From the NCBI GenBank assembly GCA_945787155.1, contig CALZHD010000035.1:1-40378 (forward strand): 40,378 bases of DNA, written 5' to 3'. Shown here piece by piece: positions 26,708 to 35,814 of this stretch. Position 1 is the first letter of the stretch. Each line of letters starts with the position of its first letter. A program made the position numbers and the translations under genes. The stretch comes from an uncultured Gammaproteobacteria bacterium. GTDB taxonomy: Bacteria; Pseudomonadota; Gammaproteobacteria; SZUA-140. The notes beneath the pieces are model-generated. The model had not been told where the DNA came from and ran no database searches. It saw only the letters and a program-made list of their open reading frames with translations.

Positions 26708-28456
26708 CTATTTGGCTTCGCCAATCATTGAAGTTGCTGGAAGCGTATTGAAAACGTGTACATCGCGTTGTGGAAAAGGAATTGAGATGCCTTCAGCATC
26801 GAAACGTTCCTTCACCTTGCGGGTTACATCCCAGTACACCGTCCAGTAATCGCTGGTTAGTGTCCACGGCCGTACTATAAAGTCTACTGATGATTCACCT
26901 AGTGCATGCAGTTTGACAACCGGTTCGGGGGTTTTCAGGACTAATTCATGCCCATGGATAATCTCCCACAAGACCCGCTCCGCATGCGCAATGTCATCAC
27001 TGTAACCAATACCGAAAGTCATATCTACACGGCGATTTTTTAATGCGGTAACATTTCGAATAACATCACCCCAAATCTTATTATTAGGAATGATCAGTTT
27101 TTGATTGTCAAACGTCAGCACCGTTGTCGAGACGAGGCTCATCTGCTGAACCTTACCCGTTACGCCACCTGCCTCGATAGCATCACCAACATCATAAGGG
27201 CGGTAGACAAGAATCATCATGCCTGATGCGAAATTCGATAGTGTGTTTTGCAATGCGAAACCGACGATGAAACCGATGACGCCGAGGCCAGCAAGCAGCG
27301 GCGCAATTTCGACGCCGAGTTGTGACAACGCCACCAGTACACCGATCAACATTACCACTTTCGATGAGGCTGAAATGAAAAACTCCTGGAGTAGTTGGGA
27401 GATGGTCAGTTTTGAGGTGGATACCGTTTTTTTGACGATTCGACCGATTAATTTCGATAGGATCTTGAATAGCGTCAAAATAAGAAAAAAGACGACGATG
27501 TTGAGTAGTACGCCAGGCCCGTTTTCTAATAGCCAGTCTAATGCGTCGCTGTACCACTGATTAATCAGTCCAGAGATGACTTTTTTATCAAAAACATCGC
27601 CGGTAATTTCACCCGTTACCTGCACCAAAAGCTGGCTGTAGAGGGTGGTGTCAAGGCCGCGCTTTTCCATAATCGCGATTAATGCGCGTAGACTGACAGT
27701 GGCGCTATCCATCTTCTCGTTGAGTGCCGTGAGCTTAGTCTCAAGCGACTGCTGATCGCTATCGTTTGCTTTTGCCATACGGGCCTTTAGTTTGGCAATC
27801 TGGTTGTTTGTCAATTCGATGAGACCAGCAAGGCTAGAGGCGCGAGCATTGAGGCCTTCGTCGAGCAGCTCGAGATCTTTTCTCGCCTCTAACCCCAATA
27901 GAAGCTTGCGCTCGGTATTTTGAAACAGTTCTTTGATTAACTTATCAAGTACGCTAGCCTGCTCAGCGATCTGTTGCTCGCGCTCGAACATGTCTTCGGG
28001 ACCAAGTTTTTCACGGTCTTTTCGTAATTCGTCGATAGTCTTTTTAGTGGTGATGATATCGTTGCGTATGATGGGGGATTCCGCATCGACCAGTTTTTTC
28101 AATCGCTCGGTTAATGCGCTTGTGTCGAGTTTATCTTCTTCCTGTTTTTTGAGATTGGTAATGAGGTCGCTCAGGAGTTTACGAAAATCAGTTTTTTTGC
28201 TGGAAATTTGGGTAGCCAGCAGCGCATGATCTTCGCCACTTGCTTTTTTTAATTCGCTGCGGTGTTTAGTTAGTTGCTCCTGCAATTCGTCGACCTGGAT
28301 CAGCAATTCATTGCTTTTGCTGACTAGTACGTGAATTTCAGAAGCGACCACCGCATCGCCTTTCACTTTATCTTCGGCGAGCGTGATATTGCTGGCAACC
28401 AGGGATAATGAAAGAATAATAAAGTAGAAAAAAAATGTTTTATATCTCGTCAACAT
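26708..28456 (-). CDS. MscS-family mechanosensitive channel with periplasmic coiled-coil N-domain
   Basis: 582 residues. Signal peptide (1-27, ending NITLA-E), then about 250 residues of charged heptad-like helix predicted to be periplasmic coiled coil. Next is a first membrane helix (about 313-335), and two more (about 360-385 and 388-410) leading into the pore helix GLGVIGFIVGFALQNTLSNFASGMMIL. The cytosolic beta domain has the MscS signature RPYDVGDAIEAGGVTGKVQQM and IIPNNKIWGDVIRNV. The family opens under membrane tension to release solutes. The large extracytoplasmic domain puts it with the long MscS subfamilies rather than E. coli MscS itself, though it is smaller than MscK. Alone in its transcription unit as far as I can see. 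Confidence 0.93.
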   Translation of the reverse strand: MLTRYKTFFFYFIILSLSLVASNITLAEDKVKGDAVVASEIHVLVSKSNELLIQVDELQEQLTKHRSELKKASGEDHALLATQISSKKTDFRKLLSDLITNLKKQEEDKLDTSALTERLKKLVDAESPIIRNDIITTKKTIDELRKDREKLGPEDMFEREQQIAEQASVLDKLIKELFQNTERKLLLGLEARKDLELLDEGLNARASSLAGLIELTNNQIAKLKARMAKANDSDQQSLETKLTALNEKMDSATVSLRALIAIMEKRGLDTTLYSQLLVQVTGEITGDVFDKKVISGLINQWYSDALDWLLENGPGVLLNIVVFFLILTLFKILSKLIGRIVKKTVSTSKLTISQLLQEFFISASSKVVMLIGVLVALSQLGVEIAPLLAGLGVIGFIVGFALQNTLSNFASGMMILVYRPYDVGDAIEAGGVTGKVQQMSLVSTTVLTFDNQKLIIPNNKIWGDVIRNVTALKNRRVDMTFGIGYSDDIAHAERVLWEIIHGHELVLKTPEPVVKLHALGESSVDFIVRPWTLTSDYWTVYWDVTRKVKERFDAEGISIPFPQRDVHVFNTLPATSMIGEAK

Positions 28457-28853
28457 GTGAGTGCCTCAGGTTTTAACAGGGGGAGTTATTGCTATTCTTG
28501 GTTGTGCCCTTATTGGCACGGTAAGCGAGCTAAATTTTTTTTATGTCGTATGCGTGAGTCGATCGCGCAAAGTCAGCATTATAAATAAATTACCTTACCC
28601 GTATGCATTCCTATCACGGTGAAACCGTGATCCTTGAAAAATGCATTCATAATATTTCTTAGCTATCATCGGGAGGCATTTTTACACTAAGTACTCACCA
28701 TTAGTCAAATCGTACTAGGGAGAAATAGTAGTAGGAGAGGGGTTATGTGTGAAAGGAATCTATATTTATTAGCATAATCAATTGATTATTAGGCAAGAAC
28801 AGTATTTATTGCGATGGTGTGAACATATGTCATGCTACAGAAATCGTCTTTGA
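28457..28853. other. 397-base intergenic region with palindromes, no gene
   Basis: AT-rich. Holds a hairpin (TCACGGT-GAA-ACCGTGA at 28614-28630) flanked by ATGCAT at 28603 and 28641, and a perfect 14-base palindrome TAATCAATTGATTA at 28775-28788. These may be regulatory sites for the MscS-type gene or the end of the DUF5329-like unit; no coding frame is supported. Confidence 0.4.
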
Positions 28854-29231
28854 TTAATGCCTTCCTTTGTCGCTACGGTAGGCGACTAGCTCGTCAAGTA
28901 GCCACTGCTGAGTCGTAATCACTTTCTCACTGCCACAACGCACAGTATAGGAATTCCCACTAAACGTGCTCTTGCTGGCAGAGCGTTCGATAAAAGCTTC
29001 AGTAGAAGTGATGTCATCACGAAAGTAGGCGTACTTTTTATTGATGTGATCTAACGCATCTCGCCCATTGTGCAGTGAGCCGTTGCGGTCGATGATGCAG
29101 TCAGTATTGGCGATGAAATTGAGTAGATGCTCCACCTCATGCCGTTGCCCGTTCGGAACATCGGCTAAGGTAGAAGGAAGCTGCCCAAGCAACAACAGTG
29201 CGAGCGTCAGGCCTGTTCTAATTCTCACCAC
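28854..29231 (-). CDS. DUF5329-like secreted protein
   Basis: 125 residues from a GTG overlapping the stop of the peptidase gene by one base (TAGTG). Signal peptide 1-23 (LALLLLGQLPSTLA-D). The mature domain has the pattern seen in DUF5329 proteins: EVEHLLNFIANTDC, an RNG motif, HINKKYAYF, FIERSASKSTFSG and a second cysteine in YTVRCG, suggesting one disulfide. Function unknown. The overlap implies translational coupling to the large peptidase. Confidence 0.8.
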   Translation of the reverse strand: MVRIRTGLTLALLLLGQLPSTLADVPNGQRHEVEHLLNFIANTDCIIDRNGSLHNGRDALDHINKKYAYFRDDITSTEAFIERSASKSTFSGNSYTVRCGSEKVITTQQWLLDELVAYRSDKGRH

Positions 29232-32200
29232 TATCTCGCCACCGCAGTGATCTCTACCCGGTGGCTTTTGTCGCCTCGCTGATATTGGAGTGTGATGGTG
29301 TCGCCAGCCTTGAGTGACCGCAGCACTTTAGCGTAAGCGGCGAGGTCTTCAATCGGCTTGCCATTAATCTCGCTCAGGATGTCGCCATCTTGTAGTCCCG
29401 CGAGTGCTGCGGGTGAGTCGGGCGTGGTGCCGGTGATGCGTACCCCATTACCACTATAGGCAAAGTCAGGGATGGTACCGATGCTGACACGGCGTCCCTG
29501 TTTTGTTCTCTGTGAGCGTTTCTGAGGCGCTGATTTGGGCAGCGTAACATTCAGTCCCTCGGGCACATTGGCGAGGTACTCGGCCGCCTCCTTGAGGATC
29601 GCGGCGACCTTGACCATGCCTGCGCTATCGACCTGATCAACCGTATCAGCGGGGCGGTGAAAGTCGCTGTGTACCGAGCCAAAGAACTGCACGCCGGGAA
29701 CGCCAATGTCGTAAAAGCTTTTCTGGTCACTGAAGCCGAGATCGGTATTGATACTCTGTGTCTGGATGCCGGTGACAAAACCAGCGCCGCGGATGATATG
29801 CACCAGCTCGCGTGCCGACTGTGTGCCGAAGATAGTCACTGGTCCTGTGCCAACCCGGCCAACGGTGTCGAGATTCAATACCGCGATCGCCTTGCTTGCA
29901 GGTAAACGACTCATTGCATGAGTATAGTGCTGTGAGCCGCGTAGGCCGGCCTCTTCAGCGGTGAAGGCGACGAAGACAATGCTGCGCGCAGGTTTCCATT
30001 TTTTACTCACCTGGCGTGCCAGCTCCAGCATCACCGCGACACCACTGGCGTTGTCGTCTGCGCCGTAATGGGTTTTGCCTTCATCGCCTTGATGGACGTC
30101 GGGCCAGCCGAGGCCGAGGTGGTCGTAGTGGGCGCTGATGACGAGGCTTTCACCAGCGAGTTGCGGATTACTACCGGGCAATATGGCGATGACGTTGGTG
30201 AGTTGAGTCTCAGCGAGTGGCGCGTCGACATCTTCCGTCCATTGCTGAAAGTAGCTGTTGTTATCGCCACCGGGCATGAGGCCCGCCTTTTTAAATTCGT
30301 CGGCGATATAGTCTGCGGCCCTGTCTAGCTGTGGTGTGCCGAGGCCACGCCCTTGCATTGCCTTACTGGCGAGGAATGCTACATCGGCCATCATCCGTTT
30401 TTCAGAGAAAACCGGCGGCAGTTGTGCCAGCGCGGGTGTGGGTGTCAATTTGAAACCATCTTTTTTGGGATTATCGGCATAGTTGAAATCAAGGCTCATC
30501 GGTGAACTCAACACCTGCCACTGCCCCTTGGCGACGTTATTGCCCTCGTCGCCTTCAAAGGCGAGGTAGCTGTATTTGCGGTAGTGCGGCAGCTTGCGCG
30601 CCAGTGCCGGTACCGCCTCTGCACGACTGGTGGCAAGCCATACCAGGGTTGCGCCACTATTGTTGGGGTGGCGTGCAGTGAGCATCGCCGAATGGTTGCC
30701 AGTCGGCAACGATTTATCTTTGAGTCGTAGTGTATCGCCGCTGAGTGTTACACCGTGTGCTGCGACCGCTGTTTTAACGGTATCACTGAAGCGGTTGTTC
30801 CAGCCGAGCACCCAAACCGCGCGGTCGCTGGGCAGGGAGTCGATCTCACTATCGAGTTTAATCTGCCACTCACCGGGTTGGTTACGTTGCCACGCCTCTG
30901 CCATGGCGCGGTATTCATCAAGCAGTGGTTTATCGGCCTTCGCTGGCAGCAGCATCAACACACGCTCAGCACCAAAACCCTGTGACAGCGCTGCCGGAAT
31001 CTCTCTGTTATCGAGTCTGCGGAAGAGGTCGAACATCGGGTCGACTTCGATGCGCAGTGGGCGGGCGTCGAATGCAAATGAAATGTCGATCTGTGATGTG
31101 GTCATCGACACCATTTCGACATGCGGTTCGCTTTGACCTTCGAGATAGATCATCACCGGGACCTGTAATCTAAACGGTGTACCCGACTGTTGTTGGGTCA
31201 ACGATGTACTGAGTTGGTATTGCCTGTCTTTTTTTACCACTGTTGCAGTGCTAAGTTTGAGACTCGGGGCGCCGCTGCGTTGTACCCACTGCGCAAAAAA
31301 TGGTGAGAGGTCTTGATCGCTGACCTGACTGAAGACTGCTTCGACATCGTGGAAGCTAGTGATAGTAAATCGCTGTTTCCGATAGAGCGTCGCCAGCGCA
31401 CGTACAAAGTCACGATTCCCAAGTTGCTGACGCAGCATGTGGAATAGCATCAATGTCTTGCCGTAGCCAACGGCCTCGGTGGCCGAGCTATGACGTGAGC
31501 GGAACTGACTCAGCGGGAAGTCACGTCCATCACTGACGAAATCGCTGTAGCGTTGCAGCACATCGCGACGATAAGCGGTCGCCTTACCGCGCTGTTCGGC
31601 GATCAGATGATCGGCAAGATAAGTGGTGAGCCCTTCGGCCCAGTTACCTTTGTCGTAATCAACAAAGACGCCGTTGCCCCACCAGTTATGCAGGATCTCG
31701 TGTGGATAGGAGGAGTGCAGAATAAATGGAAAGCGAATCACGCGCGGACCGAGCAGGGTGAACGACGGCATGCCGTAGCCGGTGTCCCAGAAATTTTCGA
31801 CCATCGCGAACTTTTTGTAGGGGTAGGGGCCGAGTAGTTTGTTGTACATCGAAAGATACTGGGCGGTGGTGTCGAGGTATTTCTGCGCCAGTGCTTCATC
31901 TTCGTCGCGCAGGAAGACCATCGCCTCGGTGGCCCCCGCACTCTGGCTATATTCATGATAGCGGTTGGCGATTACGAAGATGTCATCCTGTGGTTGTGCT
32001 TCTTTCCACTGTACGACCTGTGTCGCATTGTCTTTTTTGTTGTAGCTACGTACGCCCTGGCTGATGGCTGTCCAATCAGATGGCAGTGTTATGCTGAGAT
32101 CAAAACTGACGAGCTGGTTCGGCACCACTGGATACCACAGTGTTGAGCCTGCGAGAAAAATACCCTCGGCATTGATTAGCCCGGGTGTCTCTTTGAAACC

Positions 32201-32605
32201 ACGTGCGTACTGTTCGCCTTCTGCACTGATCGGATGATTGATCACGCCGCTGTACTCGAGCGTAATCGGTTGGTTGTCTGCGGTTAGCTTTACACGGTAG
32301 TGGTGCTGGATGGAATTGTTCGGTGTGGCCAGGGTCTCAATGGTGTGTGTTGTCGAGGCGGGGTTGAGCCCCTCATGCAGCAAAAATTCAAAATATTCCT
32401 GTTTAGCTAAATCGTCGGGCAGTGTAATGGTATCGCGGGCGGTGATCATCGACGTCGCCGGGGCGAGTGTGACCTGCAGTACGTGATGAATGCTCTTGCC
32501 TGCATGGGCGGTTGAGGCGACGACACAGGTGATCAATAATAGCAGCTGGAATAGCCGCTGGCGTAGGCGCAGGTGTAGCACAGCGCGGGTCTGTTGAGTC
32601 ATCAT
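29231..32605 (-). CDS. Exported multidomain metallopeptidase: M1-like, M28 and PDZ domains
   Basis: 1124 residues. A signal peptide (about 1-35, ending STAHA-G) sends it to the periplasm. An M1 aminopeptidase-like part (about 40-530) has the zinc motif HEILH (302-306) and a downstream Glu324 in NWAEGLTTYL; the spacing is 17 residues rather than the classical 18. A linker domain (about 540-700) is unrecognised. The M28 peptidase (about 780-1010) has the metal ligands in AHYDHLG (His826), GADDNASG, AEEAGLRGS, NLDTVGR and SDFHRPADT. A PDZ domain closes it (about 1040-1122: DSPAALAGLQDGDILSEINGK). I infer an envelope peptidase able to trim peptides through two active sites, with the PDZ binding C-termini. 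Start codon ambiguous between two adjacent ATGs. Confidence 0.9.
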   Translation of the reverse strand: MMTQQTRAVLHLRLRQRLFQLLLLITCVVASTAHAGKSIHHVLQVTLAPATSMITARDTITLPDDLAKQEYFEFLLHEGLNPASTTHTIETLATPNNSIQHHYRVKLTADNQPITLEYSGVINHPISAEGEQYARGFKETPGLINAEGIFLAGSTLWYPVVPNQLVSFDLSITLPSDWTAISQGVRSYNKKDNATQVVQWKEAQPQDDIFVIANRYHEYSQSAGATEAMVFLRDEDEALAQKYLDTTAQYLSMYNKLLGPYPYKKFAMVENFWDTGYGMPSFTLLGPRVIRFPFILHSSYPHEILHNWWGNGVFVDYDKGNWAEGLTTYLADHLIAEQRGKATAYRRDVLQRYSDFVSDGRDFPLSQFRSRHSSATEAVGYGKTLMLFHMLRQQLGNRDFVRALATLYRKQRFTITSFHDVEAVFSQVSDQDLSPFFAQWVQRSGAPSLKLSTATVVKKDRQYQLSTSLTQQQSGTPFRLQVPVMIYLEGQSEPHVEMVSMTTSQIDISFAFDARPLRIEVDPMFDLFRRLDNREIPAALSQGFGAERVLMLLPAKADKPLLDEYRAMAEAWQRNQPGEWQIKLDSEIDSLPSDRAVWVLGWNNRFSDTVKTAVAAHGVTLSGDTLRLKDKSLPTGNHSAMLTARHPNNSGATLVWLATSRAEAVPALARKLPHYRKYSYLAFEGDEGNNVAKGQWQVLSSPMSLDFNYADNPKKDGFKLTPTPALAQLPPVFSEKRMMADVAFLASKAMQGRGLGTPQLDRAADYIADEFKKAGLMPGGDNNSYFQQWTEDVDAPLAETQLTNVIAILPGSNPQLAGESLVISAHYDHLGLGWPDVHQGDEGKTHYGADDNASGVAVMLELARQVSKKWKPARSIVFVAFTAEEAGLRGSQHYTHAMSRLPASKAIAVLNLDTVGRVGTGPVTIFGTQSARELVHIIRGAGFVTGIQTQSINTDLGFSDQKSFYDIGVPGVQFFGSVHSDFHRPADTVDQVDSAGMVKVAAILKEAAEYLANVPEGLNVTLPKSAPQKRSQRTKQGRRVSIGTIPDFAYSGNGVRITGTTPDSPAALAGLQDGDILSEINGKPIEDLAAYAKVLRSLKAGDTITLQYQRGDKSHRVEITAVAR

Positions 32606-32751
32606 CGGGTCAGTCCATCATCATTATTGGTTTAGCCCGATCATAGCCCAACTCCCTGTTTAACTAAAACCGTATCTGTAGAATGTGCACGCTTCTTGCA
32701 GTTCGTGACTACGTGGTTATTACGGCGTTTATTTACGACGGAGAATCAATA

Positions 32752-33849
32752 ATGAAACAGCGGCTTCAGGGTGTGTGTTTTCTACTGTTTGGCATGACGA
32801 GTCTATCGCTGCTGGCGCATGAGGTGAAATCACCCATCATGCCAGTGGTCGATGCCTATACTGGCTGGGAGATTAAGAAACCTGCGCTTTCTGAGGCGAA
32901 TGAACTGCCGATCTGGCAGCTGCCGAATGTTGATCGTGCGGTGGAATCCTACTTCTCCCCTGACAGTAAGCAGTTGATATTTTACGCGAAATCGAAAGCG
33001 ACAGATGCTTATCATATCAATGTGGCGAGTATTGATGGGCGCAGTGTGCATGAGATCAACGACGTGGGTAACGACGCCTGTTCCTTTTTCTTTCCCGATA
33101 ACAAACGGGTGGTGTTTACCTCGACCAAAGACAACCTCGACATGCCGCGCGGTAACTGGTCAAAGGTGGGTGACTATCCGCAAGGCGCAGAACTCTACAC
33201 AGCAGATGTCGACGGCTCCAACGTCAAGCGTCTGACTGATAATCGTCAATATGATGCCGAGGTGTCGGTGTCACCGGATGGTGAGTGGATTTTGTTTACC
33301 CGTGAAACCAACGGCATGCTTGACCTGTGGCGTGTGCGCCCGGACGGGCGTGATGAGATGCAGATCACCCATTCAGCTGACTTGCAGGAGGGCGGTGCAT
33401 TCTATATGCCTGACAGTGAGACGATCATCTTTCGTGCATGGTCGAAGGCAGAGCAGGATAAGCGTGACCACGGCATGGATATCTATACCATTAAACATGA
33501 TGGCACTGATCTGAAACAGAGAACCAATGATGGGCAGGTCAACTGGGCGCCGTTTCCCGCGCCGGATAATCGGCATTTTGTCTTTGCCAAAATGATTCCC
33601 CCTTATAATTTTGAGATCTTTATGATGGATCTCGTAACGAGCAAGCAGACACGACTGACCAACAGTAACGCCTTTGATGGTTTTCCATCGATCTCACCCG
33701 ATGGCAAGCTGATGTCGTTTTCTTCATCGCGCAGTGCAGAGAAGGGCTCGCGCAAGTTGACGATTTTTTTGATGGATATCAGTTCGCTCGATGTGGGGGC
33801 GGTTAATGAGGTGGGTGTGCAGCCGCAGGTGGCATTGCAGTGGCATTAA
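32752..33849 (+). CDS. Exported TolB/PD40-type beta-propeller protein
   Basis: 365 residues from the ATG at 32752, with GGAG eight bases before it; an upstream GTG extension (32683) hides the signal peptide and is rejected. Signal peptide 1-22 (SLSLLA-H). The rest is a series of WD40-like PD40 repeats (YFSPDSKQLIFYAK, FFFPDNKRVVFTST, VSPDGEWILFTRE, ISPDGKLMSFSSS), giving a six-bladed propeller like that of TolB. It is not TolB itself: no tol-pal genes are near and the N-terminal domain is absent. Divergent from the M1-M28 peptidase, so they could share regulation. The stop overlaps, tail to tail, the stop of the TauE-type gene. Confidence 0.88.
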   Translation: MKQRLQGVCFLLFGMTSLSLLAHEVKSPIMPVVDAYTGWEIKKPALSEANELPIWQLPNVDRAVESYFSPDSKQLIFYAKSKATDAYHINVASIDGRSVHEINDVGNDACSFFFPDNKRVVFTSTKDNLDMPRGNWSKVGDYPQGAELYTADVDGSNVKRLTDNRQYDAEVSVSPDGEWILFTRETNGMLDLWRVRPDGRDEMQITHSADLQEGGAFYMPDSETIIFRAWSKAEQDKRDHGMDIYTIKHDGTDLKQRTNDGQVNWAPFPAPDNRHFVFAKMIPPYNFEIFMMDLVTSKQTRLTNSNAFDGFPSISPDGKLMSFSSSRSAEKGSRKLTIFLMDISSLDVGAVNEVGVQPQVALQWH

Positions 33850-34592
33850 ATAAAGCTTCTTGCCGCCATTGTGATCCCCAGCAATAATAGCGCAGAGGCA
33901 AACCCTTTTTGCAGGTGCTTTTGCGGGATTTTTTTCAATAGTATACCGCCAACAATTGCGCCGAGGCTGGCGGCAATAACAACGCCCATTGTCAGCATGA
34001 GATCAATTTCAATCGCTTCGGCGTAACGAGTGCCTGCCACTACGGAATTGAGAATGATCAGTACCAACGAGTGTGCCACGGTAATCGGCATCTGTGAGAC
34101 ACCCAGCCAGATCAGTGCGGGTACCAGCAGGAAACCACCACCCACACCGAGTATGCCGGTGAGGATGCCGATGGTGGTGCCGACAGCGGCGGCGAGGAGG
34201 TAGTTAAAGCGCTTCTTTTTATTCGTGGGTGTTGGATCGGCCTTCTTCCTGATCAACCAGATTGAAACGACTATTAGCAGCAATGCAAAGAGGATCGACT
34301 GCAGTTGTTCGGCGATCATAATGCCGATCCCAGCCCCAGCAAGGCTGCCGATGATGCCACTGATGCCAAAGGTGATCAGCAGTTTCATATGTAGCACTTG
34401 CCATGCGCGTTGATGGATTGCCGCTGTCAGGCTGACGGCGGCAACGACCCACAGGCTCATCGCCACCGCTTCTTTAACGGGGATGTCGCCAAAGTAGATC
34501 AGCAGGGGGACTGTGGTCATGCCGCCGCCCGCACCAAACAGTGCGAGGATGATGCCGACGGCAAATGCAAGTGGCCACAGTAGCAAGGACAT
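33846..34592 (-). CDS. TauE/SafE-family anion exporter
   Basis: 248 residues, about eight membrane helices with the two-fold TauE/SafE repeat (GAGGGMTTVPLLIYFG near the start, GVGGGFLLVPALIWLG in the middle). The family exports sulfite, sulfoacetate or related anions across the inner membrane. It begins two bases after the persulfide dioxygenase stop, so sulfite export is the natural inference. Last gene of the four-gene operon. Overlaps the propeller gene by four bases at the 3' ends. Confidence 0.92.
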   Translation of the reverse strand: MSLLLWPLAFAVGIILALFGAGGGMTTVPLLIYFGDIPVKEAVAMSLWVVAAVSLTAAIHQRAWQVLHMKLLITFGISGIIGSLAGAGIGIMIAEQLQSILFALLLIVVSIWLIRKKADPTPTNKKKRFNYLLAAAVGTTIGILTGILGVGGGFLLVPALIWLGVSQMPITVAHSLVLIILNSVVAGTRYAEAIEIDLMLTMGVVIAASLGAIVGGILLKKIPQKHLQKGFASALLLLGITMAARSFI

Positions 34593-34594
34593 AC

Positions 34595-35275
34595 TTAGCC
34601 CTGACCGCAGGCGAGATTGGCGGGGACCGCCTCCATGATTTTTTTCGGGTCGGGTAGATCGAGTGCGTTCATGGTTTGAATAAAGAGATCTCGCGGTTGC
34701 GTCATGCGTGGGTTGAACTGCTTCTCTTCTCCGATGGTTGACATGGTATTGCCGCGGTAGTCATGGCCGGGATATACGATGGTTTCATCGGGTAGTGTAA
34801 ACAGTTTATTACTGATTGAATCATAGAGCAGTCCTGCATCACCTTGTTGAAAATCGGTACGTCCCGTGCCGCGGATAAAGAGCGCGTCGCCGCTAAACAC
34901 CATGTTGTCGACATGAAAGCTGAGGCAGCTGTCGGTGTGGCCGGGGGTTGTCATGACGCGAAGTGTGTGGCCGCCGAAATGGATTTCATCATTATCATTG
35001 AGTGCATGATCAGCACAGGCGACATCACCACCGGTGCTGACACCTGTTTCGCAGCCAGTCACTTCACGTAAGTCACCCGCCGAGGTGATGTGGTCGGCAT
35101 GGACATGGGTGTCTACTGCATAACGAAGTGTTAATCCCAGCTCATCGATCAATTTTAGATCACGTGTCATCTGCTCTTTTACCGGGTCGATGATGACCGC
35201 CTCGCGGCTTTTTTCATCACCGAGCAGGTAGGTGTAGGTGTAGGTATCGTGGTCAAAGAGTTGTCGAAAGATCAT
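34595..35275 (-). CDS. ETHE1-type persulfide dioxygenase (metallo-beta-lactamase fold)
   Basis: 226 residues from the ATG at 35273-35275, which shares one base with the upstream stop (TGATG); an adjacent TTG is less likely. The MBL-fold metal motif is THVHADH (His57, His59, Asp61, His62), with His113 (TPGHTDS), Asp130 (FSGDALF) and His171 (YPGHDY). ETHE1 enzymes bind one iron by the equivalents of His57, His113 and Asp130, and oxidise glutathione persulfide to sulfite. RGTGRTDFQQGD is a family signature separating it from glyoxalase II. Sits between a rhodanese and a sulfite-type exporter. Confidence 0.93.
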   Translation of the reverse strand: MIFRQLFDHDTYTYTYLLGDEKSREAVIIDPVKEQMTRDLKLIDELGLTLRYAVDTHVHADHITSAGDLREVTGCETGVSTGGDVACADHALNDNDEIHFGGHTLRVMTTPGHTDSCLSFHVDNMVFSGDALFIRGTGRTDFQQGDAGLLYDSISNKLFTLPDETIVYPGHDYRGNTMSTIGEEKQFNPRMTQPRDLFIQTMNALDLPDPKKIMEAVPANLACGQG

Positions 35276-35799
35276 CAACTACACTCCTTTGGCTGTTTGT
35301 TCCATGGCAGATGTCCCAGCAGTTGTGCCATACCGCACCAGCCTGAGAGGCCTGCAAAGATAAGGCCGGCACCGATAAAGATAGCGAGCCAGATGAATCC
35401 GGGGGTGATCAACAGCGAGCCAAGTGCACCTGTTAGTACCAGAATGCCGGCCAGGATTTGAGTCTGCTGCATGATCGGTAGAACGCCTTCAATACGTTTT
35501 GTTGGAAATTTATTTGCCTTCCAGTTGGCGAGGCCGCCATCGAGGCTATATACGTTGGTAAAGCCCTGCTCGGCAAGCGTCTCTCTGGCACGCGAACTGC
35601 GATTGCCCGATGCGCAAACGAGTACAATTTCACTCTCTTTGGGTAAGTTCAGGGTTTTGATCTTATCCAATGGAATGTTACGACATCTGGCGTCGATGCA
35701 TTCGGAATTGAACTCGGCTGCAGTGCGTACATCAATCAGGTGATGTCGTTGTCCCTGTTTGATTTTGTTATCAAGTTCTTTAGATGCGATGTTGCTCAT
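35275..35799 (-). CDS. ygaP: YgaP-like membrane rhodanese
   Basis: 174 residues, same length and plan as E. coli YgaP: an N-terminal single rhodanese domain (1-105) with catalytic Cys62 in VCASGNRSSR, then two membrane helices (about 112-155, IQIAG-type, GAGLIFAGLSGWCGMAQLL). The enzyme carries sulfane sulfur as a Cys-persulfide at the inner membrane. AGGAG precedes the ATG. It is 15 bases downstream of the regulator, as ygaP follows ygaV in E. coli, and its stop is coupled to the dioxygenase start. Confidence 0.94.
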   Translation of the reverse strand: MSNIASKELDNKIKQGQRHHLIDVRTAAEFNSECIDARCRNIPLDKIKTLNLPKESEIVLVCASGNRSSRARETLAEQGFTNVYSLDGGLANWKANKFPTKRIEGVLPIMQQTQILAGILVLTGALGSLLITPGFIWLAIFIGAGLIFAGLSGWCGMAQLLGHLPWNKQPKECS

Positions 35800-35814
35800 C
35801 GATGACTCCTGTGT

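Noticed and set aside
26455-26724. 89-codon minus-strand frame over the hairpin and the end of the MscS-type gene
   Set aside because: Overlaps the end of a real gene in another frame and includes the inverted repeat; no ribosome site. Kept only as a repeat-element hint.
30594-31136. 180-codon plus-strand frame within the M1-M28 peptidase gene
   Set aside because: Antisense to a gene with clear catalytic motifs; Ser/Arg-rich without domains.
32683-32751. GTG-started extension of the propeller protein
   Set aside because: It buries the signal peptide, whereas the ATG at 32752 has a ribosome site and a clean signal sequence.
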